Shown here piece by piece: positions 11,562 through 23,873 of a DNA stretch of 64,000 nucleotides (position 1 is its first letter; each line of letters opens with the position of its first letter). The stretch lies in contig CM056999.1 of assembly GCA_029891345.1 (NCBI GenBank), forward strand, positions 25,145,418 through 25,209,417. The letters run 5' to 3'. The notes below the pieces were generated by a model. The model was not told where the DNA came from and searched no databases. It saw nothing but the letters and a program-made list of their open reading frames with translations. Made by a program: the position numbers and the translations under genes. This DNA is from Dryococelus australis (Eukaryota; Arthropoda; Insecta; Phasmatodea; Phasmatidae).

Positions 11562-12480
11562 ATTGGTGTTCTTTGCCGGTCTCCCTACCCTTTGTCAAAA
11601 ATGCTCTGTGTTTGTCTGTGGAAGGGAATGCAGTAGTTAAGACAGTGAGCTAAATGGAATTCAACTATGTTAGGTGAATCAAAGAATAAATATACTAGTC
11701 GCCTTATTAGTTAAACAAGATAGTGTATTGGTTTAATGCATGATGTGAATAGACTACTTTTTTTTACAGCAAGTACGTATCATCACGTGCGTGACACGTG
11801 CTCTACAAGTGATGTAACGCTGAACAGAAGCAACCCAAGCTAACATTATGTCCCCTATAATTACGTCTGGAGACCGTAATGCACCAGAAAAAAAAATATT
11901 AAATTGTCTCTGCCTTAAATAAAACCCCATGAAATGTGAAATTACTAGTAAACGATGCCAATGAAACTGCACCTGTGCTTGCACAGCTGGTGCAACCCAC
12001 TCAACAACCAGTCGGGTTTCCTGCCATCCTGAGAGATGGCACCAGAGTACGTTTCCACCTATAGGGGATGATCCACTCCTACCGAAACTACCAGAAGGCA
12101 GAAGACACCCAAGATACCCTCAACGCAGGGGAATATATATTTCTGCACTGCCGCAAAATGGCAGTGGGATTCCAGCATCTCACTTTACCACCTTGTGTCC
12201 TGGAACTATTTCCTCAGTCTTGCTCTCTACCGCTGTCCTCATGACAGACCACCAGTTGATCATAGCTACCAATGCCGGACTTCTTCCTGCATGTGCTGTA
12301 ACCCCAGAAGAGTCGTCGTTCCCCCTTAGTTGTTTCGCTGTGCTCTTTTATCTCGCCCATAATCCCAAGCTCTTCAAACCAACAAGCACTTTCTCCTGTC
12401 TTTGTTTACCTCCCAAGAGTTAAACAATGCCTAGGTTACAGTAGAAGGGTACAGATGACCTTGTCTTATTCTGGATATAA
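11562..12480. other. Non-coding or decayed repeat DNA
   Basis: No recognisable gene. The word CAACCAGTCGGGT at about 12,004 recurs at about 13,306 next to the LTR relic, so part of this stretch may belong to the same old element. Confidence 0.3.
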
Positions 12481-12489
12481 CAAAACACG

Positions 12490-13345
12490 TTTTCAGTTTA
12501 ACTGCAGTCTGCTCTTTCTTGTGTGAACTGTGCTTAGTCATCCCCTGTGAATGTTACCCCATAACGGAGAGGCAGGGAACTGTGAATTTATTACTGATTT
12601 TGCCAATCTTCATGTGGGATTGGAGCCTGTCTCCTAAATAAGACTCAACATACATTATAAAGAGAGAAACCATTAAAAGGCCATCCATACTGTCGACCAG
12701 GCACGTAAAGATACCTGGTGGACATGTACAGTAGAGACATGACAACTAGCAACAGATACAACAAAGCGGCCAAATTCTTCTTGTCAGTTAACCCACTACT
12801 TCCATAGCGTATAAACTCGCCGGATGGAGTGCCAGGCCTGGCAAGGAAGGATCTATACCTTCCGAATTACACTCTAGCTAGGATTATTATTACCCGCCAC
12901 CTTGTTGTGAAAACAAACCGTACCACCTAATTTCATTGTAAATGCTGTTCACATATAGGAGGGGTAGTAAGTGGAGCGACAGGAAGGCAGCTTCTATCCT
13001 AGCTGGCAAGCAAGTACTGCCCAAACCACACGTCCCTATCTTACCTTCTGGGGATTGAGCTAACACCGCCTGCCAGCTGTCACCTCACAGTTCCCCCCAG
13101 TTGTCTATTTGGTCCTCAGTGAAGCTCCCCAGGGTTGTACACCCAGTCGTCAAGATCCTCCGCCTAGGCCTACCACTGGAACTAGGTGCCGAGCCCATCT
13201 ATGACGTAGATCCAGCTCCACCAACCAGCACCAGTGGGTCGGAATCCCACCAGCCGCAACAGAGTACGCATCTCTGCCAAGCTGTCCCACAAATACAGTC
13301 GCCACCAACCAGTCGGGTCTGGGGACCCAACGTTGGATAGACACA
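12490..13345 (+). mobile_element. LTR relic related to the 32.8-39.7 kb element
   Basis: Several segments resemble the LTRs at 32.8-33.95 and 38.8-39.7 kb. These are a GGCCATCCATACTGT word (12,679) and CGTATAAACTCGCCGGATGG (12,808), followed by GAGTGCCAGGCCTGGC and then a CTCTAGCTAGG word. GGGGACCCAACGTTGGA at 13,321-13,337 resembles the primer-binding-site-like sequence after the better-preserved LTR. It is probably a diverged solo LTR with a little internal sequence. Confidence 0.5.
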
Positions 13346-14793
13346 AATGAGCACCCACTGACCGGCAGTGGGAGGTATTATAAAAATATAATTAACTACC
13401 AGAGTCAGTACCGTGAATGTTAGAGGCTTTAAGGGCGGAACCATGATAGTAATTTCTCTGTAAAGTAGTTCTTTGTATACCTGTGCGGTATTCCCCTCTA
13501 CCTCTCTTTTCAAATGGTAAAAGACCACTGCCTGTCTTGATAAGTAATGTAAGAATGTTAGGCATTGAACATAAATACACTAGGCAACCCTTGAGCGAAC
13601 GAACTCAGACACTTATCCTAATTGGGGCTCCTGCTGGTCCGGAGGGAGGTTTTAGGTTAGGCCAGCTGGATGGACCTTCATGGGCTTTGTTCTGAGCCCT
13701 GTTGGCATGGTGGTCTAGATTGCAATTTCCTTTGGCTATGAAACTCTCTGTGGTCACTATGGTGCTGGACCACAGATTCTGGTATGCAACCTACTCCTTG
13801 AGGTCGTGGTCGTCAACTACATCTTGGATGGCGCATCACTGCTTACATCTCTTCATCAAACTTTCTGCGTCACTGCTGTGAGCACTGAGTGCAACGCCTT
13901 CCTCTTAGTAACATCACCAGCCGTGTAGGCTTGCTGCCGAGCCAACCAGCATCCTGGCTATGCCTCTTGTGGGGCTGCTAGGTTTTAGCAGGTTACATCC
14001 ACGCTTTCTCAGGTGCATAGCACGTGGACTTGTGTATTATTCTATAGTCACGGGTGCAGATTTATGATAGCGGGAGAATGACGATGGCTCTTTAAATTAA
14101 AATTAATATGTGGCTCGCATCACCCTGCCTCTAGAAATTAAGTGTTTTGATTGATATGCTCTATCCTTTTGAATCTGGAGATACATGTTATTTTATTATT
14201 ATTATTATAATTATTATATTTTTAATGAAATATAAATAGCATTTGAAATATGTAACTATGATGAATGGAAATTTTTATTCTATCATTTACCATCTATGAT
14301 TGCATGGATGAACATGTTATGTTATAATAAGCAAACCTAGTCAAGGTGTTTACAGGTTATGAAATTCGAAAACAGTCACGAAATGGCATTTTTGTCATGA
14401 AAGTTTCGCAGAAGTCATGGATTAATTTCTTAGGTAATGAAAATGTCGAAATCCAATATCTTTTGATGAGCAAATATTCTGTGTAAAATGCAACGACTTT
14501 TGGAAGATTTTCAGCAGGCCGGCAAATCTGGTTGTGCAGACAAGCAATATTTGAGGACTTTGCTGTAATAAATGTTATAAAGGTGTGATAAAGACATACT
14601 AATATGATAATGGCTGTTCATGGTAAAGTTATAACTTTTGAAAGCCCTGTAAAATTTATACTTTGAGCCTATAGGTTGCTTATCTTTCCACGTACATATC
14701 AAAATAAACACTGCCATGCGACTTTCAGCTGGTGTTTACATCAACATCAGCTGACTTCATATGTCCGCTGACTTCATATGTCCGCTTTATACT
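13346..14793. other. Intergenic DNA
   Basis: No gene recognised. A 17-bp unit GCTGACTTCATATGTCC is tandemly duplicated at about 14,748-14,784, just before the left end of the next element. Confidence 0.4.
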
Positions 14794-15639
14794 CATTTAG
14801 GGCCGGTTTCACAACGTGATATAACGATAGTTTACCGAGATAAACGTGCCAAAGTATCTTGATTATCTTTATTTTATATTTCATTACACTCCTTATCTTG
14901 ATTTTCTCTGTATATCTAAATGAAATATTTTAACCGCCGATTTTGGTGGATAAAGTCATTATTGGGATAAAACTGTAAAATATAAACACATACATTAGAC
15001 TACTCCCAAAAGAATTTGGAAAGTGATAGAAAATTATTATTTGTTGATTATTAGCATAACATTAAACAGTTATAAAAACATAATTTGGTAATGTTAGCAA
15101 AATTAATGCAATAGTATTCAGGAAAATGTCTGTGTGTAGAAAAAATTTGGGAAACGGTAATTGCTGAGTTATCTGTTTCCGTATAAAACAATTCTATTAT
15201 ATTTTAATATATGTTTTCAAAAAATACTAGATTCTTGCATTTTAAGATTATTCGTTGAATAGGATTCAATGAGCAATAATGCATTAAATTTGAGGTTATG
15301 AATTCAGACCTGAACGTAAAACATGCAAACATTCCAAACTTCCAAAAATAATCAAATTTATGGCCTACGCAACAATCTATATTTCAGCTACAAAAATAAC
15401 AGTAACTAATAACCATATATTAAGTCTGTATTTTCCGAGGTTTAATTTTCATCATAATGTGTTTATTCCAGCATGTTTGCCTGAATAAGAATGTTTCTTT
15501 AAATAAGTACTATTCACCCTTTAGAAAAGTATGTTTTAAGGAAAATAACATTTAAACCAACCAAAATATTACATATCGTGTTCATAGAACATGTTTAAAA
15601 ACACAATTTTCCGCATATTTTAGATTATGCTGATACTTT

Positions 15640-16249
15640 CCGTTACTACCTCTAATGAACAGATTTTTTTATGCAATACATATTTGTTTCGTTGCTTTTT
15701 TTCGTGAAAATACCGTCTTGACTATGACGCCAGCCAACAGCCAACTGCGTTAAGACTATGATGGCGCAAACCACTCACGTAACACGTGGGCATGCACTTG
15801 CGCAAAAAATCCGTAACCTGAACTTTCCATAACGGAATTTTTATTTGCAATGTAAAATTATGTTTCTTGTTTATTTCCAGGTTTCTCAAGTGTTTAAATG
15901 TTTAAAATGTATGCTTGATAATATTGCACAATGTTTGGTTATAAATTCAAAATGTACACTGCGCGAAGACCTAGAACATTATTATAAGAGACACTTAATA
16001 AATACAGAAAACTCACAATTTAATTTAAAAATGTAAATCAATATTTGAATTATTTATGTGCCGTTTATTTTTTAAAAATATTAAAGTTTTACTTGGCATG
16101 CATAGCACTCTCGCTTGTGTGAACCCCGCAGACAACCATGGTAGGTCCATGCGGACGCTGCCTCTGGGCTGTCCGTCGAGGAGAGCTGGCGAGGTAAGAT
16201 GCTGTCATGTACGCACTACAAACTTGTTGTTCTGATGTAGATTACAATA
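15640..16249 (+). repeat. Dispersed repeat E1, left part (split by insertion)
   Basis: It aligns in inverted orientation to about 51,600-50,977. Landmarks are CAACAGCCAACTGCGT-like sequence (about 15,735), TGCGCAAAAAATCC, CATGCATAGCACT, ACCATGGTAGGTCCATGCG and GTCGAGGAGAGCTGG. The alignment resumes at 23,874, beyond the inserted pogo-like element. Confidence 0.65.
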
Positions 16250-17481
16250 CAGTAGAACCTCTCTATTACGACCCCTCATGGTTCCTGAGAATAGGGTTGA
16301 AATGGGGGGAGGGGGGCTTGTAATAAATCATTTGGAAAATTTTGGGCCCGTTTCAACCCACCCCTAACCTGTATGCCCCCAAACTTGCCATCTTTGCATG
16401 AAGTTCATGTTCAATCATCTCTAGCGAATAAAAAACCACTTTTTAAATTAAATTTTAATATGTATTTATATTTTAATAGCTGGACGTCTCCTGGTTAATA
16501 TGATACCTGAGAAAGGCGTATTGGACCATCACTTGTCTTTAAAATTGAAGGTCTGAACACAGTATGACATGACCATCAAAAGTATGTGGAAAGATTAGAC
16601 TATGTAATATTAAAATATAAAGTTATTATTAAAGATCTATTATGCAGGTCTCGTGGGTCATACATTGCTATGAGGCACATAGCAATCAAAAAGTTTAGGT
16701 GGCGTTGTGTAATACGTGTATGCCCCCCATGCTCTCGCTTTGGTCTGGCCCAGGTGGGTCTGTTCCGGCTGCTCGCGTGCCTTTGGCTGGTACTTTGTGA
16801 CTTCACCGGGAGGACAGCTGTCTAGACAGGCGATGCAGGAGGGGTGCGGCAGCCGCATGTTTTGTGGCGTGTATGACTCAACTAAACGAATGTTCTAAAC
16901 TGGGCCTACACAATGTATGCTTATGCACAAATGAATAGGCTACTAACAGCATGCAATAATATTGCCATCACAACACAACCTTTTAGCACACTTGTTTTTA
17001 TATAAATGCACTCTTGAGTATGTTACTTGAGTCGCCTTTTGAAAATTTTCAGGTTTCACTTCTTCTTTTTTCTCTTTTTTCTTCTTCTTTTTTCTCTTTT
17101 TTCTTCTTCTTTCTGCACAGGTAGCGTAGGTGTATCTTCTTTAAAAACCTACCAGAGGTTACAAGATTATGCTACATCTTTTATTACACACAATTAAAAT
17201 TATTTACAGTTTTTGTATCTAGTTAAGTTCGTGCACTTGTCACTTGCTGGTTCAAATAAAAGTATTAGTTCTACTTACTACAAGCATTGTTCTTACATGA
17301 TTAATTACAATAACAACATGTTTATGCAAAAAAGATGTAGTGGCGAATACGAATTTTCCATACACTGTGCAAAAGCAGTAAGCTTGCAACTGACTGTTGT
17401 ATTACTGTTTTGCTGAACAAAAAGGAAACCACATGCATTTTTTTTTCACAGCGTATTTTTCATTGCAGAGATTTTCATTTT

Positions 17482-19661
17482 CTAGTTGAAGTGTCTTATG
17501 CGCATAAATGTTCTTGTTCTTACGTAGAGACGTAACATTTTTTCGTTCACTTCTGAAAATTTTTCATGTAACAATCTAGTCATTGTCTCGATCAATTTGG
17601 TGGATTTAGAAAGTTCTGCCCCATTAAATGCAGCAAACAATCTCAAACTGTCTCTCTTTATCCAGCCATTCGGACGATGGTATTGTAAGTCCTCCTCGGG
17701 ATATCATTGAAATTCAGTTTAGTCTCACTTTTTCTCTTGAACAGAAACTAAAGACTAATCAATATTTTTGCATTTAAATGCCACGTAGCCAGCGACATAC
17801 TTCAGAGTGTCGAGTGTGATGTCGGTATCAGGAGTACTTTCAAGTAAATCTGTGTTAACTTCATGACGTAATAACTCCACTACTTCTTTTTCTTCATTTG
17901 TTGGCTCCTGATGTCTTGAGACACTCTTTGTAATCTTATTACACAGTTCACTTGAAACAAACTCTGTAAATTGGTCATCTGTGTCATAACTGCATTGTGC
18001 GGAAGAACCATAATTTTTTTCTTCCTGTACTGATGCACGTTTAGACAACGGAATATCACTCGTACTTCCTGTCAGTACTAGCCGACGGATTCTGTTCCAC
18101 ACCTCAAAAGTAGGTTTGTTGTAAAACACTCCAAAGCCGCAAAGCCTCGAAAAAAAGTTCTCAAGACAATCCTGATTTAAACGGGAAGTCAAAATGTAAG
18201 GTACATTCACCTGTTTCAAATCTTCATAAAGTCCCAATAGCGATTTCATGGAAATTATGAAACCCTTTTGGAATGTTAGTAGACGGTTTCTTTTCCCAAA
18301 ACTTAAAATGGACACACTTCCAAAAACCTCTTCAAGGTATTCTCTTGGCTACGATGGTGGAGTCCATAGCCACTGCGCAGAGGCGTCTTTTCGTCAGTCG
18401 ATAACCTTGAATTAAAAACATCAGACACATCATTAATTAATTCAACAAAAATTCCCTCGTGTTTCTTCCCTAGCAAATAATTCAAAGCCTGAGTTGTACG
18501 GCGTGAGAACAACTGTGCGGCTAACCTGACATTCTGCACGTCCTTTAACTTTCAGGTGAGTTTCCGAAATGTGGTGAGTTATGGAGAGGTCTCCTTTCTG
18601 GTGCTTCTGGTGTTCTTAAATACTTTCCTTCCAAAGACAGTACCATCAGGTAAAGTTACGCTATCGTCAATGAAATGGTTTCTGAAAAGCTTCAGTAAAT
18701 GTGGTTTATCGTAAAAGGCCCGATATTTTCCTATCCACGCAAACAGGATTTGCAAAGTACGGTTTGTCTGTATTTACACAAAGTTCTTTCCACACTTTCA
18801 AATTTTTTTCCACCCATACACAGCAACTACAGTTATTCCACATGCTTCAACTGGCCCATCATTGTGATATCAAAGCCATAAAAAATAGGCTGTTTTCACC
18901 CTACAAAAAGCCCACGAATCGTCACTACCTGAACATTTTGGTGTGGCCCCATTATTACATCATCCAACTAATTGTGGCATATGCGACCATCTATATGCCT
19001 CTCATTGATCGCTAAAACTGCAACTTTTCCCATTTCACTGAAAGTTGCTGACTTTGCACTCAAAAGGCACAATACTTCATTCAAAATACCAGACCTACAT
19101 TTGAAATATTCTGCCCATTTTCAAAGAGTAAAGCAGCAAGGAATGGGTGTGTAGCGCTTCCTCAAAAAAAGTACACCTTTTTTGAAAGCGCTCGTAATTT
19201 CAGAGCACTTACTATGTCTTCAGAGTCCCATCTAACTCTTTTATTTCCACACAGCAAGCACCAAATCTGCCCTCGAGTAAATCATTAGCTAGTGTTTTCT
19301 CTACTTCCCTGCCAGTTGCTTCCCTTATAAATTGTGATGTCGCTACTATAGTTTTAGGATTTACATGCCTTATAGTTTTTGCTTTATTCAGGGCTGTTTC
19401 ATGCTATCTCAAAGAGGTTTCGAGAAAACCTATTTTTCTTCTTCTTCTTTTCTTTTCCAAAATTTCCATTTCTTTCTGTAGTTTTTTTATTTCTTCGTCT
19501 TTAGTGACGGAAGTAGTATTATCATCATCTAGAAAAGATTCTTCCGAGGCTGTTCCTATGTCTATTTTTTTGCTTTTCTTTGGAGAAAGAGTTTTCAAGT
19601 TTTCAAGCGCTCTTTTTCTTATTGATCTTTTCTGGCAGCGTTCATCACGGTCACAATCCAC
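17482..19661 (-). pseudogene. P-element (THAP9-like) transposase pseudogene
   Basis: Broken reading frames on the minus strand match the P-element transposase family in order. There is a basic coiled-coil region at 19,404-19,661, preceded by a good splice acceptor (TTATTTCAG). It reads in frame through a TAG into a segment ending near 19,210 with FIREATG and LLEGRFGACC. A heavily interrupted catalytic region covers about 18,720-19,190. The DKPHLLKLFRNHF block lies near 18,710-18,670, the block QNVRLAAQLFS at 18,539, and the highly typical SRLNQDCLENFFSRL in the 186-codon frame 17,755-18,315. Next come YVAGYVAFKC, a GGLTIPS block (about 17,690) and a C-terminal RTRTFMRIRHFN with a stop at 17,482. 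Several frameshifts and stops make it non-functional. The THAP zinc-finger exon was not found. In animals this transposase catalyses cut-and-paste transposition in the nucleus. Confidence 0.88.
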
Positions 19662-20187
19662 CTGAAATAAGCATTATTCATAGCTTCAATTTAATTGCAG
19701 GCAAATGAAACTGCTAGTTTTATCGTTCTGAATTTCTCACTGCTGTATAATTTAGGAGTGTCCACTATAATACATTTATTATTAATGCAGTGGATATTAA
19801 TACGAGTATTAATTTGCGCCTAGTTAAGGATGCCACCTACCTGCAGCTCTTTAGCTTGTTTGAGGCTCGCAGAAGGAAAGAAGTGATAACACATTTTTAA
19901 AAATTTTGTGATACTTTTACAAAGAAAATAATCGTAAACCCAGTTCTCAAAATAATTCTTTCTAGAAATACAAACTTTTTATTGTGAAAATACAATAACT
20001 TCTTAAGTAAACTTACAAGGTATCTCTTTGTAAAATTACAGCCAAGCTGGTATTTCAACTACATTGTTAAGCAAGGAATATAAAATGATGTATGGTTTTA
20101 ATGTGCTATCAAAAACCAATTAATTTATGAAAACATTGGTACACAAACATTGCCCTTCATATTAAAATTTGCAAAAAAGAACTGAGG

Positions 20188-20255
20188 TGCCGGGGATTCA
20201 AACTCAGGACATCTTCAACTTAAAGCTGAAGACTTACCCACTACACCAAATTGCA
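20188..20255 (-). repeat. tRNA-derived sequence (SINE head-like)
   Basis: The minus strand carries TGGTGTAGTGGGTAAG, an A-box match, then an anticodon-arm-like hairpin TTCAG-CTTTAAG-TTGAA, then GTTTGAATCCCCGG, a B-box match. The spacing is that of a tRNA, but the acceptor and T stems do not pair, so it is a tRNA-derived repeat or pseudogene rather than a working tRNA. The formal anticodon position reads TTA. Confidence 0.6.
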
Positions 20256-20389
20256 TTATGAGTGACTAAGGTACTATAAATATAGACTTGATAAAAATAT
20301 AATATTTAACTGCTAAGAAGAAATGCACAATTGTACATTTTTTGTTTTACAGTTACAGAAAAAAAATTTAGGGGTTTTATGTTGGCTTT

Positions 20390-20600
20390 AAAACTTCTTT
20401 GAGTTTTATTACAAAGATGGGCTTTGCATTTTCACACAAAAGACGTATTACTAGGAATATCTTTGTAAATTTACAACTTCCTTGAGTTTTATTATAAAGA
20501 TGGGTTTTGTAATTTTACTAACAAGAGCTTTTTCTTTATACTTTTACAAAGATGCGTAACAGAACAAAGATTTTCTTTGTAAAATTTACGAACTTTTCTA
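20390..20600. repeat. Short tandem modules with TTTGTAAA/TTTACAAAG words
   Basis: A module running roughly CTTCYTTGAGTTTTATTA to AAAGATGGG starts at about 20,393 and again at about 20,478, a period near 84 bp. Further TTTACAAAG/CTTTGTAAA words lie at 19,915, 20,028, 20,549 and 20,575. These may be subterminal repeats of the element that carried the P-type transposase; that link is inferred. Confidence 0.4.
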
Positions 20601-23600
20601 GAGTGAAAAGTGACACTGCTGCAACTGTGGCCCTATAATTTTATTGGTCAAGTTTCTATAGTAAAGTCCATTGTAGGGGCCCATAGTAAATTTTCAGTTT
20701 CTGGTCATATATTTTTTAAAGAAACCGTAGTGTCAAAAGGTAGTTTTTAGTCATGTCTGAGGGCTCGGGATCAGTGTTTTTTATGTGTGTGATGTCTTGA
20801 AACTATAAATCGTCCCTAGTTTAAAGTAATTTTGTAGATCAGTTACTATGAAAACATGTTTACAGGTTTCGTGCAAAAACGTAGATTTCAAACACACTAC
20901 AATCCTTTCAGGCAGCAGGTAAGCGGCGCTCTGAAGTTGCAAAGAATTTTTTTTTGCAATACTTTTAAAGACAGGAGCGTGGGTTTTAGGTGTTGTAATC
21001 TCTTCCCACTTTCTTTTCCCATGTAATTGTTATACCTGGCTGCAGCATTTTCTGCTTGTGAGGCAGCTCTGAGGCCGAATTTTTCTTACTCACCATTTTC
21101 ATTGTAGTCTCTATGCTCAAGGTGTCTAAAACGTGCGCAGTCTTTCGATTAGTGACTCGCCTGAACATGACTTTAAGATGAGAATTGATGTTTTTATTGC
21201 ACGCCGGCAAATACAAAATTATGCTGCATGCCCAGTAACACCTCTGAAGTTCCTGAATCGAAAAATTTAGCTTCTAAAATAGACACTGAAATCACTCGTT
21301 TTAGCAATTTTCATGTCAACTAAAGATAATACTTTGACTTGTGGTAAGAACTTAACCGCGTCGCTACGCACTGAACGTTCCGTAAATGCTTTTCTTGTTT
21401 AGACGTCGCCATCACAAAATGTTTAGCCATTTCTTAAACACGTGTTTTCTACTGGGTCTCTGCAACATACTTCATACACCAGCCAAGGGGATATTATAAC
21501 ATTTATTGTAAACCAAAGTGTTTAATTATGATTTAGCATTATCTGTTTGTATTTTTTTTTTCTGCTCGCATTAATATTTAAACAATTGGTTTACATATCA
21601 AGTTATTTGTGAAATTTTCTGAATTTGTATTTTACATTTATATGTGAGCACATTTGTATTAATTATCAGTGTTTGTATGAAAGTTATTTATTGTATTAGA
21701 GTTCTAAACCATAAGCATAACATTAGCATATTTATAATGAACAGAGAATCAATAATTATTTGTGTAATAGTTCTTGTTTGTTAGTGTTTCGACATTACTA
21801 ACACCAAGTGTATCTAATCTTGTGTATGCCCCCATTCCCCTTGACTACACCCCTGTTTGATACTATTTTTACAAATATTAAATGCCTTAATTGTATATTA
21901 TGAACCAAAGTTACGTGCACTTTGTGTGTTTCCCATTGCTACTGTCTGTTGTGCATGCCATTTCGGAAGCTGTTGCGAGGGTATCACATTGGTAGCAATT
22001 TATTCCTTATTGGCTAGCCCAAAAATTTATTTCTTAAGTCCCATTCGTAGTCTTCTGAAACAAAGTGTACTGAACACACACGAGCATTGTTGACATTGAC
22101 TGTCTGCACGTTTGCATCATCATACCTACGCCTTTTGCAATTCAAAGTCTGTAGGAAAACTATGGTAAATTGTATTGGAATTTTTGAGACCATAATTACT
22201 ACAGCCTGCTACGGCACAGTTGTTATTACTTTTACTCATTGTCCAAGAGTAATATACTGCGAAGCAACAAACATTTGTACAGATAATGTTGAGAGATCAC
22301 AAAACGAGTGAGAAAAAATAAATGTTCAGGAAAAGATCACAAAAATATTCTACAACATGACTGAAAACATTGTCAGATAGATATTAAAACCATATCACAG
22401 GTACAGAAAACAAGTGTCACATATAAAACAACGGAAATGTCCAGTGTTCACGAAAAAATATTTGCACAATATAAGAAATATGTAGCCACACCCTGGCAAC
22501 TGCAAAGAAGTATTTTCCAACCACCAAGCAAAGGGCAGGCAAAGTGTATACTGACCTATTGTTGTTCACAGCAAGGGACACACTCGCAGAGCGAGGGGCG
22601 GGCTGTCCTCTCTGTGATGTCACTGGTTCGGTATGCGGGAGAAGGGAAACCACGCGAGAGCTTGGATTGGCCTACCTTGCATACTCTAACTACCTTGGTT
22701 CTGGCCTTGTCGTGTACATAGCTGGGCAAGAGCCTAGATCCTCTGAAGCGTGGCTGGGTACGGGCGTGATGGTGTGCTGCTGAAGCTCGGTCCTAGATCA
22801 TCAGACTGGGCAGCTGTCGGTCAGTCGCTACAAGATGGCTCTGGCGGGTGGCCTCCGCCCACCCACCGCCACTGCCATCATTACAGGCCGGTTCACTTCG
22901 TAACAGCGGCCCGGCGTTGGCAAAACATGCTGATAGATGTGATTCAGGTCAATGTGTTGAATTTATATGAAATGTAGACTGTGTATTGGCCTCTGCACTG
23001 GCACGATGAGATCCGGCAATGTTTATGGTAATATAAATATTTAGTGCTATCTACTTGAAATATTAACTATCCCAAATTTTTCATAAAAAACTTTTGATGT
23101 TGCCTATACACGCACATGGCCTCACTCGCCATGATATGGTACCGGTAACATAAGAACACATTTTATTTGCACACACGTATCTTTATTCACTTTATACATA
23201 ATATTAACTTCATAAGAAAAAACACAATTGCCCACCATAGATAAGTATCATATTACATAGACGTGGGCGCACATAAACTTGAAAATAATCATTAAAAAAG
23301 GGGGCATTGAATTAAATTTGAAGTTATCATACATACACTTATTAAGAATCTTGTCTGTGTAATGTGCCTCTGTTTTTTACAGCAAAAGAAGAGGGGTTAT
23401 AGAAGCCAAAAAAAGACAGGGAGGGTAAGGCAGAGGCAGAAGCATGTTACTAGGACAAAGAATCTGTACTGACTTGGCCTGCGACCCCCCCCCCCCCCTC
23501 CCCCCAATATCGAATTTAACTTCTACGGACAATACACCAGTGTCCCTTTCTGGCATTAAGTAATTTATTGTGTCATGCTGCTTTGGACAACAAATGTCAA

Positions 23601-23873
23601 AGTCTATGATGGTAGCTTGAGAAATGTATAACCACTAACATCAGTAAGGGGTAGTTTTCCATAGACTGAAAACCGTGGATAATAGAAACTAGTACCATGT
23701 TTGAGAAAAGGTCTACAAAAACAAATCAGCCCATAACTGAAGCCATTGGCGAGGGATTACTGTATCTATTTTTAGAAGTGCCTCAAATTTTTCCTTTTCC
23801 GCGCCAAACTTTTCATGTTTCCTCTGGATTGGTGTTGTAATAGAGAGGTGGTCATAATGGAAGGGTTTTACTG

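Larger units (their letters stand above)
16250..23873. mobile_element. pogo/Tigger-like element, copy 1, internally expanded
   Basis: The left end CAGTAGAACCTCTCTATTAC at 16,250 and the right end, which reads CAGTAAAACCCTTCCATTAT on the minus strand, are imperfect inverted repeats. TA flanks both sides (16,248-16,249 and 23,874-23,875). CAGT termini and a TA duplication fit the pogo/Tigger branch of the Tc1/mariner superfamily. The outer parts (16,250-16,537 and 22,712-23,873) match the copy at 46.1-47.6 kb; 16,538-22,711 is absent from that copy. No pogo transposase (CENP-B-like HTH or DDE) was recognised. Confidence 0.7.
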
